A stretch of 64,000 nucleotides of DNA, from the NCBI GenBank assembly GCA_950097015.1, contig CATNEN010000024.1, positions 2,671,501 to 2,735,500 on the forward strand, given 5' to 3'. The notes under the pieces are model-generated. The model searched no databases. It was not told where the DNA came from and worked only from the letters and a program-made list of their open reading frames with translations. The stretch comes from Macrostomum hystrix. Taxonomy: Eukaryota; Platyhelminthes; Macrostomidae. This document shows, in pieces, positions 1 through 11,122 of this stretch; positions within the stretch are counted from its first letter, which is position 1; each line of letters opens with the position of its first letter. The translations under genes and the position numbers were made by a program.

Positions 1-104
1 CCATTCTATTCCCTCATTCATGGGATAGATTAGCAATCCATTCTATTCCCTCACCCATGGGATAGATTAGCAATCCATTCTATTCCCTCACCCATGGACT
101 AGGC
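1..104. repeat. 37-bp minisatellite (array edge)
   Basis: About three copies of a 37-bp unit with core CCCATGGGATAGATTAGCAA run in from the window edge. The reverse complement of this unit reappears at the end of the array at 7190-7340, so this is one dispersed family in two orientations. Confidence 0.85.
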
Positions 105-132
105 TAGCACTCCACTTCGGTCGTGCCCGCAG

Positions 133-381
133 GTTCTGTCCCGCCTTCAGCGCTGTCCGGGCTACTTCAGTTCCGACTGGCGCGTGGCGGCATTCGCCCT
201 GTTGCACCTGCCTGACACCGCCGGGTCGCAGCAGGCCGCGAAGCGACTCAAACAGCGCCTGCTCAACGGCCTGCCCCGGCAGCTGGCCGAACGATTGGTG
301 ACTGCCGCGGCCGCTGCTCCCGGCCCGGTCACGCGACCTGCCAGCTACCGACTGGCTGTGCCAGCTGCCTCCGGGAAGTGA
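133..381 (+). CDS. Terminal exon of an unrecognised gene
   Basis: A GC-rich open stretch of about 82 codons ends in TGA at 379-381. A plausible 3' splice site (TGCCCGCAG) ends at 132 and the exon would be read in phase 0. Unlike the surrounding repeats, the translation has mixed composition: it opens with a CPGYFSSDWRVAAFALLHLP segment that looks like an amphipathic helix, followed by basic and Ala-rich stretches ending in SGK. Upstream exons would lie outside the window. I do not recognise the family. It could instead be a fragment captured between two arrays, since a minisatellite flanks it on each side. Confidence 0.4.
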   Translation, partial: VLSRLQRCPGYFSSDWRVAAFALLHLPDTAGSQQAAKRLKQRLLNGLPRQLAERLVTAAAAAPGPVTRPASYRLAVPAASGK

Positions 382-387
382 CGCATT

Positions 388-695
388 CGACAATGGCTGT
401 GACAGGTTCTGACTGACATTTATGACATTGGCTGTGACAGCTTCTGACTGACATTTCTGACAATGGCTGTGACAGCTTCTGACTGATATTTCTGACAATG
501 GCTGTGACAGCTTCTGACTGACATTTCTGACATTGGCTGTGACAGCTTCTGACTGACATTTCTGACAATGGCTGTGACAGGTTCTGACTGATATTTCTGA
601 CAATGGCTGTGACAGGTTCTGACTGATATTTCTGACAATGGCTGTGACAGGTTCTGACTGATATTTCTGACACTGGCTGTGACAGCTTCTGACAG
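388..695. repeat. 35-bp minisatellite
   Basis: About nine copies of a 35-bp unit containing GGCTGTGACAGCTTCTGACT. Because 35 is not a multiple of three, three units make one 35-residue period in each frame, which produces spurious repetitive reading frames on the minus strand. Confidence 0.9.
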
Positions 696-908
696 AAGTC
701 AGTCAGACACGGTCACGTGTTCAGACTAATATACAATTCGGCTGTTAAAATTCTTTCCTTGGAGAAATGCGTGCGGTAGAATGCCCGTTCTTGATTATTT
801 ATTCATTATAATAATTTTTCTATTGTATGAATTTTATAACCTATCAATAGATTGCATCCACATCACAAATCAATTTTGTGGTTTGTGGATTTTCAAATTC
901 TGCTTTCC
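696..908. other. AT-rich spacer, no gene seen
   Basis: A short spacer between the 35-bp array and the mariner element. It has no convincing coding sequence or RNA gene. Confidence 0.6.
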
Positions 909-910
909 TA

Positions 911-2282
911 CTTCGGGTGTCCGGAAAGTCATGAGAATGTGTTATTCTAACTACTTAGACACAAACTATTGACAAGATACTGTACCATTCTAACACTTGA
1001 CTTAATATATGTCTATGGCTGAAAGAGCTAGATTCTAGCTTCAAATTTGGGGGTAAGGCTGATGGTTATAACTTAGAAGTCTAGGCCACTGCAACGCAGA
1101 GGCAAAGCAAATATCTATCGTTACTTTTTTCTTCATTGATCCTTGCTGCTGCTTTGAGATGGACGAGTTTCAAGCTTATGCTTATACCAGGTATAAGCTT
1201 GGTATATCTGCTCCTGATTGCCATGGAGAACTGCTGAAAGTGCATGGAGATGTGGCGCCTGGTCTGTCGTCAGTGTACCGATGGTACACAAGGTTCCGTG
1301 ACGAGTCGTACCCACTGGCCCAAGCTGCCCGTACTGGCCGGCCGAGATCGACGAGAACACCAGAGCTGATCGAGACCTGCAGAAATCTCGTGAAAGAAGA
1401 CCCAAAAGTGAGCGTCAGAGATCTTGCTGACTTCATGGAGGTTGGGAAATCAACAGTGCATGAAATATTGACTGAAGACCTGCAACTTCGCAATGTGTCT
1501 GCCGTGTGGGTCCCGCATGTTCTCTCCGAGGAGAACAAGGTTGCTCGCGTCAATTGTGCCAAGCAAATACGTCGGATTTTTCATACCGAGGGCATGACCA
1601 GCTTCTGCAACAAGTACGTGGTGGAGGACGAGGCGTGGGTGTACCTTAAAAACACTGGTAAACGGTAGAACAACCGGTGCTGGCTGGATCAAGGCGACCA
1701 TCGACCTCAAGTTGTGAGACACTCAGTCGGGGACCCAAAGACAATGCTGGTAGTCGCTTTCACCCCAAGCAAGCGATTCTCTATCATGTCAACGGCGCCA
1801 AAGCAGACTGTTGATGCCAATCGCATCGTTGAATTCGTTCGACACACAGGTGACCTATGGCGGAGCCTCAGATCACAGCCAATTCATCTGTCCGAAGTCT
1901 TGTGGCAGTGGGACAACGCACGACCTCGTGTGGCCCAGCCTGTGCAGCAGTACATGGAGACTCGTGGAGTTCAACTGCTTTTTCAGAGTCCCTTCAGCCC
2001 TGATTTCAATTTATGCGACCGTTTTTTCCTTAATTGGCTAAAATCGGACTTCTCGAAGCGGGAGTTCAGCAGCCACGATGAGGTCCGCGAGGCCGCGTTG
2101 CAGTGGGCGAGGGGTCTGGATGCAAACTGCTTGAAACGCGAGGTTCTACGGCTCGTGGAGCACTGCCAAGCTGTGATTGACTTCAGGGGAAATTACATTA
2201 CTGATTAGTAAAGTTTCACTGTTCTGTGCGTTTTTATAATTAACCTTTTGTAGTTTTCTCATGACTTTCCGGACACCCGGAA
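911..2282 (+). mobile_element. Mariner-like DNA transposon (D34D)
   Basis: A 1372-bp element bounded by near-perfect inverted termini. CGGGTGTCCGGAAAGTCATG begins at 914 and its complement ends at 2279. TA dinucleotides at 909-910 and 2283-2284 look like the target-site duplication. One transposase frame fills the interior. Length, TA duplication and the DD34D spacing fit the mariner branch of the Tc1/mariner superfamily. Only one disabling stop is visible in the coding frame, so the copy is young or recently disabled. Confidence 0.92.
1159..2208 (+). pseudogene. Mariner transposase with one in-frame stop
   Basis: A transposase of 349 codon positions, the usual mariner size, starts at the ATG at 1159. 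The N-terminal half carries two helix-turn-helix-like segments, including SVRDLADFMEVGKSTVHEIL. Catalytic aspartates lie at about position 157 (EDEAW), 252 (WDNARP) and 287 (SPDFNLCD). The 94- and 34-residue spacings between them are those of mariner. A single TAG at 1666-1668 interrupts the frame shortly after the first catalytic motif. Reading continues in the same frame to TAG at 2206-2208 with no frameshift. It would normally cut and paste the element. Here it is probably inactive unless the stop is read through, is polymorphic, or is a sequencing error. Confidence 0.9.
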
Positions 2283-2284
2283 TA

Positions 2285-2545
2285 GTTTTTCTAAATTTAT
2301 CGATCTAAAGTGAAATGATCTTTTGCATTAACATTTTTTACTGCCGCGTGACAATCTGTGTAACTTGTGTGCGTGTCTGCACATCGTCAAAGACCTCGTA
2401 TTTTGATTACTATTCTGCAAACTTTATATTTTACATAAAATTTGTGAAATGGTTCTTTTCGGTAAAGTAATCAATTTAGCTTATTTTAGGATTAAATCAG
2501 TCATTTACTAAGGTATTTGATTGATCATCAAGATTAATAGTTTAA
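2285..2545. other. AT-rich spacer, nothing seen
   Basis: Low-complexity AT-rich DNA after the mariner element. No coding or RNA feature is supported. Confidence 0.55.
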
Positions 2546-2705
2546 TTGTAACAACATAATAAATGATTACACTTGCCCCAATTGGGCCAGATGTGCAGCC
2601 GACTGCACAGCCGCAGCTATCTACGCACAAATTGTTGCAGAAGAGTCGGGAATCGAACCCCCGACCTTCAAGTCACGAGTCCGACGTTCTAACCACAACC
2701 CCTAA
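2546..2705 (-). mobile_element. SINE family A, short copy
   Basis: A tRNA-like head is read on the minus strand: a TGGTTAGAACGTCGGACTC A-box region and a GGGGGTTCGATTCCCG B-box. It is followed by a body with GCTGCACATCTGGCCCAAT and a TAAT-rich tail. The middle of the family body is missing compared with the copies at 30850 and 59600. Confidence 0.75.
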
Positions 2706-3659
2706 ATTAATCGAGGTTAATCAATAATTTTCTGGAACAAAAATAATTTGCTCATACTACTACTGGCGTAATACTCAGTAGTATTGACTGAGTAGTGCGC
2801 TGAATAACTAATTAGCATATTGCAATTGGCCCAGACAATATTTGTGCTTCTTGTTATTAGCTCAATCTTTCAAGCCACCCGCAGTGTTAGCTTGTGGTTC
2901 TAACAAAGTTATTTCATTAAACTCATAGACCTCTATAGACCGCGCAGAGTTAGACACCCGATCCCGTAGGCTCTACGTTGTAGTGGGAAATTTTCTTTCG
3001 CAAAAGGAAAAAAACTCGATTGAGTAGCTTGTCGCTCTACTCAGATAGATTTCCTCAACCCCAACACACACACACACAAACATCTTCCTGAGAAATCTGT
3101 AGATTAAGAAGCCGACGAGGCTACAAATGAAAGCAGTTTTGTAGGTGGGTAGTCCAGCTGGCGTCGATAATGGAACCAGTTTGTTCGGGGGGGAATAAGC
3201 GGTCTGTGTAAGGCGATACGGCCACAGTAAACAATGAGGAAACCTTTGGCAATTGGAAAGCTTTGCTTGCTTAAGACTGTCGAGGTCCCACTTCATCTGG
3301 TTAGTGTTTGGAGCCTGTGTGTTCGTGTGGTTAATTTAGATTTAGGCTGCAGCTGTAACATGATCCCGGCCGGCCCCAGTGATGATGCATCAGTGTGTGC
3401 TGCTGCTGTGAGTGATTTGATTTTCGCTTCTTAAGTCAATCTCTCCAGTGTCCAGTCTCAGATTTAGATTTTCACTGACTGAACTGTGTGTGAGTCTATA
3501 CACTCGCAGCAAGCTCAAAGTTTGGATTTCTCGAGCGGTGCGAGAAGACACAACTCGACCTTTTTTTCTTGGTGCGTGTAGAGACCTCGAGAGGCAGCAG
3601 CTGCGTTGGTTACCACGTTGTGCTGCTCCTGCTATAGAAATGTTTCTAGATGCATCCTA
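2706..3659. other. Intergenic, no supported gene
   Basis: Mixed sequence with a short (CA)n run near 3065. A minus-strand open frame at 2973-3296 contains one hydrophobic stretch but has no recognisable family or splice support, so no gene is called. Confidence 0.5.
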
Positions 3660-4560
3660 GACTGAAAATTCGTAGAAAACTGTACATTCCAAGAAAACTG
3701 CACAAATTCTAGAAGAAGGTACATTCGAAGAAAAATGTACATTCTTAGAAAAATGTAAATTCCTAGAAAAATGTAAATTCATCGAAAACTGTACATTCAT
3801 AGAAAAATGTACATTCCTGGAAAACTGTTCATTCGTAGAAAACTGTACATTCGTAGAAAACCGTACATTCATAGAAAACTGTACATTCATAGAAAACGGT
3901 ACATTCCTAGAAAACTGTACATTCGTAGAAAACTGTTCATTCGTAGAAAACTGTTCATTCGAAGAAAACTGTACATTCGTAGAAAACTGTTCATTCGAAG
4001 AAAACTGTACATTCCTAGAAAAATGTACATTCCTGGAAAACTGTACATTCATCGAAAACTGTACATTCATAGAAAACTGTTCATTCCTAGAAAACTGTAC
4101 ATTCATAGAAAAATGTACATTCATAGAAAACTGTACATTCATAGAAAACTGTACATTCATAGAAAACTGTACATTCATAGAAAACTGTACATTCATAGAA
4201 AACTGTTCATTCCTAGAAAACTGTACATTCATAGAAAAATGTACATTCCTGGAAAACTGTTCATTCGTAGAAAACTGTACATTCGTAGAAAACCGTACAT
4301 TCATAGAAAACTGTACATTCGTAGAAAACTGTACATTCATAGAAAAATGTACATTCCTGGAAAACTGTTCATTCGTAGAAAACTGTACATTCATAGAAAA
4401 CTGTACATTCGTAGAAAACTGTTCATTCGTAGAAAACTGTACATTCGTAGAAAACTGTTCATTCGAAGAAAACTGTACATTCCTAGAAAAATGTACATTC
4501 GTAGAAAAATGTACATTCGTAGAAAAATGTACATTCGAAGAAAACTGTAAAAATAACAAT
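3660..4560. repeat. 18-bp minisatellite
   Basis: About fifty copies of an 18-bp unit, GTACATTCGTAGAAAACT, with point variants. The unit length is divisible by three, which creates long stop-free frames on both strands (YIRRKL and FSTNVQ type repeats). These are not genes. Confidence 0.95.
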
Positions 4561-5404
4561 GTACACCCTAAGAAAAAAAATACAATGGTAGAAAACTGCA
4601 AAGCCGTAGAAATCTACTACTGTACACTCGGAAAGCTGCTGTAAATAATAGAAAGATGATACAAAGATAATGAATAAAATGAGGATTGCAATTTGTATGT
4701 AGAAATTCGACAACAACTATATTTGTGCAGGTTAGTTGAAAATGGTTTATAACCGAAGCTTTGACAGAAAAAATCAGTTTTATCTTATTTTCCTTCAAGT
4801 TACAAACATATTTTACTTTCATAATTCAGCAGATATTTTATATAAACAATTATTTTAGCAGATTAGCCAACCGCCAAGGCAACTGCGTGTGGCAGCGGTT
4901 TACCTGTGCAAATAAACAAACTATTATCTATTGGGCTACGGAAGAGGTAGGAGAAGAAGAAGACAACCAAAGCCTTATCTTCCTGAGCCATTTAATTCCT
5001 TTTGCCGATATTTTGATTGGCTTTGGTCGATGAAAAATTAGTCAAACACGCTTTCACTGATAGAAAAATATAGCAGAACAGCAGTAGATCTACGGACAAC
5101 TTCAATTGAACCCGGGGCTCCTTGGTTACTGGAAAGGTCTGTGGGATTTAATCCTGGCCCTGGACCCAGCAATTGGAGCCGCTTCTTATCTAGGACCCAA
5201 GAAAATAAACGGAAAGTAGAAATTAGCTTTTCAAATTGCTAACTATCTAAATCGCATGCGATGCGCGGTCTCGTAGACTGACACTTAACCTGTTCTGTCA
5301 GTCTGTATTGTCTGCTAAGTCTGTTTCATGCTGTTCATTGTGTCTGTCTGCTGTATCGGTCTCCGAGTTGTAGCTAGTCAGTTATACTAGTACGGCTCGT
5401 ATAT
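4561..5404. other. AT-rich spacer, nothing seen
   Basis: No exon with credible splice sites, no tRNA-like promoter and no repeat longer than a few bases was found between the two arrays. Confidence 0.5.
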
Positions 5405-5998
5405 AGTTCTACCAAATCTATCCAAATCTATCCAAATCTATCCGCATCTATCCATATCTATCCACATCTATCCACATCTATCCACATCTATCCACATCTA
5501 TCGACATCTATACACATCTATCCGCATCTATCCACATCTATCCACATCTATCCAAATCTATCCACATCTATCCATATATATCCACATCTATCCAAATTTA
5601 TCCAAATTTATCCACATCAATCCACATCTATCCAAATATATCCACATCTATCCAAATATATCCACATCTATCGAAATCTATCCTGATCTTTCCGAATCTA
5701 TCTAAATCCAAATCTATCCACATCTATCCATATATATCCACATCTATCCAAATTTATCCAAATTTATCCACATCAATCCACATCTATCCAAATATATCCA
5801 CATCTATCCAAATCTATCCAAATCTATCCACATCTATCCAAATCTATCCTGATCTTTCCGAATCTATCTAAATCCAAATCTATCCACATCTATCCAAATC
5901 TATCCACATCTATCCAAATCTATCCACATCTATCCACATCTATCTTAATCTATACTAATCTATCCTAGTCTACCCAAATTAATCCTAATCTATCCAAA
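5405..5998. repeat. 10-bp satellite
   Basis: About sixty copies of TATCCACATC and its variants. A block of roughly 150 bp is repeated within it (compare 5570-5700 with 5720-5870), so the array has a higher-order duplication. Confidence 0.93.
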
Positions 5999-6584
5999 TT
6001 AAGCGATCACTCAAGGACCATTACAGCACCGTCCCGGGTCCTATTTGTGGTATTTGACTGCGACTAGCAATTGCCTATCAATTCAAAGTATTAAAAAGCA
6101 ATCCGAAAATCAGGTCCTATTGCACCCACCAATCCGTTTCTCAAATGTCTATTTCCGGAACAATCAAATGGCAATCAAACTAAAACTAGGGGGTTTGGCG
6201 GCAAAGGAACGAGATTTTTTTTAGAAAGGATCAAATTCATCTGCCCAGGCAGCTGTTCAGCTCGCAAACTTTGAAAAACAAGCCATTTACTCAGTCCGCG
6301 TGTGTCGGAGCAGCTTAGAGACATGCGCGAAACTTTTTTTGCAGGGATTGCGTCCAGTTTTGCAATTTCTAGAGACAGTCAGGAAGCTCTCCGCTAGACT
6401 ATGTTTGCTTAAGTAACCGAGTGCTCGCTTAAATATCTCATTTTCGTGTTCATGCTCTTGAGCATGAAAGTTGAGCCCATTTGTCTCTTCTTCTGTGAGT
6501 CGATCTTTCCGCTTCAATTCTGCCGTGGACTGGATATATTTGTGCAGAGAACTGCTGGTCACCGCCTGTGCGGGTCTTGAGCTA
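5999..6584. other. Intergenic, no supported gene
   Basis: Contains a minus-strand open frame of about 90 codons (6287-6562) with unremarkable composition, no family resemblance and no partner exons. Not called as a gene. Confidence 0.5.
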
Positions 6585-7350
6585 GGAATAGAGTGGATTG
6601 CTAGCCTATGCGGGTCATTAGCTAGGAATAGAGTGGATTGCTAGCCTATGCCATTGTGTTAAGGAATAGAGTGGATTGCTAGCCTATGCCATTGTGCTAA
6701 GGAATAGAGTGGATTGCTAGCCTATGCCATTGTGCTAAGGAATAGAGTGGATTGCTAGCCTATGCCATTGTGTTAAGGAATAGAGTGGATTGCTAGCCTA
6801 TGCCATTGTGCTAAGGAATAGAGTGGATTGCTAGCCTATGCCATTGTGTTAAGGAATAGAGTGGATTGCTAGCCTATGCCATTGTGCTAAGGAATAGAGT
6901 GGATTGCTAGCCTATGCCATTGTGCTAAGGAATAGAGTGGATTGCTAGCCTATGCCATTGTGTTAAGGAATAGAGTGGATTGCTAGCCTATGCCATTGTG
7001 TTAAGGAATAGAGTGGATTGCTAGCCTATGCCATTGTGTTAAGGAATAGAGTGGATTGCTAGCCTATGCCATTGTGTGAAGGAATAGAGTGGATTGCTAG
7101 CCTATGCCATTGTGTTATGGAATAGAGTGGATTGCTAGCCTATGCCATTGTGTTAAGGAATAGAGTGGATTGCTAGTCTATCCCACGGATGAAGGAATGG
7201 AATGGATTGCTAATCTATCTCATAGGTGAAGGAATAGAATGGAATGCTAATCTATCTCATAGGTGAAGGAATAGAATGGATTGCTAATCTATCTCATAGG
7301 TGAAGGAATAGAATGGATTGCTAATCTATCTCATAGGTGAAAGAACAGAA
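6585..7350. repeat. 38-bp minisatellite with a diverged 37-bp end
   Basis: About sixteen copies of a 38-bp unit (core GAATAGAGTGGATTGCTAGC, ending in CCATTGTGTTA). The last four or five units from about 7185 switch to a 37-bp variant with CTAATCTATCTCATAGGTGA. That variant is the reverse complement of the array at 1-104. Confidence 0.95.
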
Positions 7351-8329
7351 GTATTTTCTTGAACACAAAAACAAAACTTAAGATAACTCAAAGCAGGGAG
7401 TTAATTCTCCTGCATGATGCAGCATTATTAATCTGTGCGCAGCTGCAACTTTCTCTCAGCTAACAATGAAATTATTGTCATGCTCATGCATTTTTTGTTC
7501 GGAAGTTAAAATCCTTCAGTCAAGATTCCCATAGCTTTCAAAGCAGCTTGGTGTTTGCCAAATGTTCGGTCATTACTCTTGATTTCTGTTTTCTTTTTGA
7601 ATCTCAATGCTTTTTTTGTTCTTGCTTAAATACTTCTTCATCCTGAGCGCGTGTGCTATAGCCCCTGTGTTTGCCGGACTGTCTGCCAACAACAGTGAAA
7701 GAGAGGAACTTACTCAATGCTGCCATAAGGGGATTACCGAAGTTGGCTGATGGAGAGAGTTGAGGCTCTCTAAAAAATGTTTTTGAGAAGTTTGCTCAGC
7801 GTGACAAAGAAAGCTTTTCCTATCCATTGGCCGGTGTTGACCTACAGAGGCTGATGCTGAACTCGAGCAGTATGAGGGTGGCCCGTCTTGTCTTTCAAGT
7901 TGCTTTTTGCCAGCCTCATGACCGGCAAGTTTCATTTCCTCCGCTTCCATGATATAACCTATTTGTGTTTGAAAGTGAAGCCAGCGGGAGGGAAATTGGG
8001 GAACTTGGACCAATTTCAAATCCCAATATTTCCTTATTTTCTAGGCCCGTTTGTCTGAACATATGATAGCCATTTGTCTGTTATTTACTGCTGTCTTATA
8101 TTGATTGGTCATTTAGATTCGGATCAAACTAAATTGGATCAAATTTCTAGTTTTTTCAACTCTTCAACAAATCTTATTGTTGGCTAGAATAACGCGTTGA
8201 AAGGCCTTACAATGTCCACTTTGGCTTTGTTGACTTTTGTCTATGGTAAAAGTGTTTGCTTAAACTGGCAGTTTGTCAGATGGTTGAAATTGAGGAATTT
8301 TGGCTGCATTTTAGCTCTTTATGCTAGCT
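7351..8329. other. Intergenic, no supported gene
   Basis: AT-rich DNA. A 101-codon minus-strand open frame at 7714-8019 has no recognisable domain and no splice partners; it is treated as chance. Confidence 0.5.
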
Positions 8330-8440
8330 ATGCACTGAGGAGCTTGTAACCGAGAGGTCAAGAGTTCGAATCCCAGACCAATCTGTGTCCTTCAGCTGTG
8401 CCAACTGACTGTGCATCCGGCCCAAAAAGGTTATGTGCAA
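8330..8440 (+). mobile_element. tRNA-like SINE fragment
   Basis: A degenerate tRNA-like segment with a GAGTTCGAATCCCAG B-box is followed by GTGTCCTTCAGCTGTGCC, as in the other SINEs of the window. The A-box is poorly preserved, so this is an old or partial copy. Confidence 0.5.
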
Positions 8441-8575
8441 TCTAGTTCTACGAGTATAAATAGTTAGTTAGTAACTGCGTGTCCACCTGTAACTATGCTA
8501 TTGTTATCGGAAAAGAAAAAAATTATTTTATTAATAAATTAACAGTAGAACTATCAAGGAGTGTGAATTCCCCCC

Positions 8576-8905
8576 TGACAATTCATTCTTCTACGCCCGA
8601 ACGGAGCAATGCAAGCACACGAAACTCAAGAACACGGGCCAACTTTTTGTTGCGCATCTTCTGAAACAAGAATCAAGTCGCCAGCTCTTCAGACCGTCGA
8701 GATATTCAATGGTTCTGGCCGAAGGTCCGATTTTTCCCATTCGAGCTAGTGTATTTCATACACCCCTATACACGAATTTGCACTGCGCCTCAGTGCGGCC
8801 TTGCCAGGCCTTCAAAATTGATCAGCATGTCACCCGAATGTGCCTGCATCATCTCCGTCTTCGGTGGTCACCTAACTTTATCTAGACGGACTGCTGGACC
8901 TTCAA
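8576..8905 (+). mobile_element. Single arm of a foldback-type repeat
   Basis: About 330 bp nearly identical to both arms of the inverted repeat at 24261-25013. It starts near CGCCCGAACGGAGCAATGC and ends in GGACCTTC. It is flanked by the same outer sequences as the other copy: TTAACAGTAGAACT on the left, and a C/G-rich run then TATAAAAACGGGCGGCAAAA on the right at 8971. It carries no convincing protein, so it is probably a non-autonomous element that has lost, or never had, its second arm. Confidence 0.75.
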
Positions 8906-8970
8906 GGGCTACAACAGTTGGAACTAGGTCACAATGGACACCCTGACGCGAATTTAGGGGGGGGCCCTTG

Positions 8971-9012
8971 GTATAAAAACGGGCGGCAAAATGGCTTGGT
9001 AGTCCTACTGTA
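8971..9012 (+). repeat. Flank repeat with TATA-like motif
   Basis: Beginning GGTATAAAAACGGGCGGCAA, this sequence is repeated at 25035-25078 in the same position next to the foldback arm. It marks the outer limit of the larger repeated unit. Confidence 0.7.
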
Positions 9013-9243
9013 GGATGCGGGGATGAAGCCAGCATGTGCTGACCATGCCAGCGACAGAAGTCTGGAGGCTAAGAAGTCGTGTTTATCAGCAATAATTGAC
9101 ACCAGACAATGCCAGGGGGCCAGGGTTCTGTTCAGACATAGCTCGTAGATAAGGCGAACAGAGAATGAAGACATTTTAATTGTATGATTTCCAATCGAAT
9201 CTAGGATATTTTTTCAGGCAGAATTGGTGGGAATCGGTGTTGC

Positions 9244-9446
9244 TCAGAGTGTCGGCAGCGGCTTGGTAACAAAGAAGATGTGGGTCTCCCGCGGATCGCG
9301 CTGGTAACCAGGACCAAATGTGTCGCCAACTTTCACTTCATCCCCCTTGAAGATTGTGTTCTGCGGTGGCTTTTTTATCCCATTCATTCGCAGTTTTTTC
9401 CCAGTTGATGATTGACAGATGTAGTCAAGTGGGGTTGGGACGATAA
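9244..9446 (-). CDS. Terminal exon of an unrecognised gene
   Basis: Read on the minus strand, a possible acceptor (CCCTATAG) is followed by 66 codons ending in TGA at 9244-9246, entered in phase 1. The peptide has non-repetitive, protein-like composition, with segments IVPTPLDYIC, FKGDEVKVGDTFGPGYQRDP and ETHIFFVTKPLP. This reads like a compact beta-rich C-terminus. I do not recognise the family. No upstream exon was found between here and the DMRT 3' end at 11123, so the rest may be lost, may be very short, or may lie beyond DMRT. Confidence 0.4.
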
Positions 9447-9624
9447 CTATAGGGCAATGTTGGACATATTTTAAATCGAATCAAAGTTTAGAGACAAAGA
9501 CTTCTATTTTAGTTGCACACCTTAGGAGCTTTCTTGATTTTAATCAATCACACCTTAACAAAATATAGAATAGATTAAAGCCAGCATTGCAAAAGATACA
9601 TTAAACTCTGAAATACGAGCTAAA

Positions 9625-10435
9625 AATGACACTTCTGGGATCACAGAAAATGACACTTCTGAGATCACAGAAAATGACACTTCTGAGATCACAGAAAATG
9701 ACACTTGAGATCCCAGAAAGTGACACTTTTTAGATCCCAGAAAATCACACTTTTTAGATCCCAGAAAAATACACTTTTGAGATCACAGAAAAATGCACTT
9801 TTGAGATCACAGAAAATGACAATTCCCAGATCCCAGAAAATCACACTTTTTAGATCCCAGAAAATCACACTTTTTAGATCCCAGAAAATCACACTTTTGA
9901 GATCCCAGAAAATGACACTTTTTAGATCCCAGAAAATCACACTTTTTAGATCCCAGAAAATGACAATTCCCAGATCCCAGAAAATCACACTTTTTAGATC
10001 CCAGAAAATCACACTTTTTAGATCCCAGAAAATCACACTTTTTAGATCCCAGAAAATCACACTTTTGAGATCCCAGAAAATGACACTTTTTAGATCCCAG
10101 AAAATCACACTTTTTAGATCCCAGAAAAATACACTTTTGAGATCACAGAAAAATGCACTTTTGAGATCACAGAAAATGACAATTCCCAGATCCCAGAAAA
10201 TCACACTTTTTAGATCCCAGAAAATCACACTTTTTAGATCCCAGAAAATCACACTTTTGAGATCCCAGAAAAATACACTTTTGAGATCCCAGAAAATCAC
10301 ACTTTTTAGATCACAGAAAATCACACTTTTTAGATCACAGAAAATCACACTTTTTAGATCCCAGAAAAATACACTTTTGAGATCCCAGAAAATGACAATT
10401 CCCAGATCCCAGAAAATGGCGACTCTGAGATTGTG
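9625..10435. repeat. 24-bp minisatellite
   Basis: About thirty-four copies of a 24-bp unit (core TTTTTAGATCCCAGAAAATC). A subset of units with AATTCCCAGATCCCAG recurs in the same order three times, showing higher-order duplication. Confidence 0.95.
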
Positions 10436-11122
10436 AAGAATGACAGTTTTGGGAATTATGATACCTTTTTAGGTCCCAAAAAGTTCATGACTTCTCGCAA
10501 ATAAAAGAAACAAACAAAGAATGTAGCTAGCTAAAAGTGCATTTTTCGCATTATCCAACGAGTCAAACAAAAGTTTGTGCAATTTTTTATTGACAAGTTA
10601 AGCAGATATAAGCGCTTCTTAATTATGTGTTTCTCTGTGCTTCAGCTTACAAAAAGTTAAGTAACAATTAATATTTAATATAACAAATAGACCTAATTAT
10701 AACAAACAAAAAACTGGCAGACAAAAAGCACAAATTGATCTTCCGAAATTGACAGCATTTTGATAGCGTATGGGCAACGATACTGTAGGCTGTTAACAGC
10801 TGCCTAAAAACTTTTCAAATTCAGAAATTGTTCGAACTGTAAACACAGTCTTTTTGGTTTTACCAAGTAATAAAACTACAGTGTAGTTTTAGGTGCAAAA
10901 AATCATAACGAGTTTGTAGTAATTTTACCAGAGATCAATGTACAAGTGAGGAGCGGCATGCATTGTTAGTACAGTTTTTCATTTAGTTTATGACTTTTTA
11001 TTCTATAAATTGGTTGCTTAGATAAGATAAGACGATTCAGTAAAAACTGGATCTCTCCAGTTAGTCTAAATTTAAAACTAAAAAGTTTGTCAAATTAGTT
11101 GGTTCGAGATGAAAAGCTAGTC
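10436..11122. other. DMRT 3' flank and spacer
   Basis: AT-rich sequence downstream of the DMRT stop codon. It holds the likely 3' UTR and no other gene that I can see. Confidence 0.55.
10997..11002 (-). terminator. Candidate poly(A) signal for DMRT
   Basis: TTTATT on the plus strand reads AATAAA on the minus strand, about 120 bp past the DMRT stop codon. Confidence 0.45.

Noticed and set aside
2973-3296. A possible small membrane protein on the minus strand with one hydrophobic stretch
   Set aside because: No family match, it includes a (CA)n run, and no convincing start context or splice partners were found.
3657-4601. 314- and 247-codon repetitive open frames that could suggest a structural protein
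   Set aside because: The 18-bp unit has no stop in these frames. Both strands are open at once and there is no unique flanking domain.
6287-6562. A 91-codon minus-strand frame with non-repetitive composition
   Set aside because: No recognisable domain, no neighbouring exons and ordinary length for chance in this DNA.
8749-8946. A recurring peptide in the foldback arms (FIHPYTRICTAPQCGLARPS), present on several strands
   Set aside because: It follows the non-coding repeat in both orientations and lacks a catalytic motif or a stable frame length between copies.
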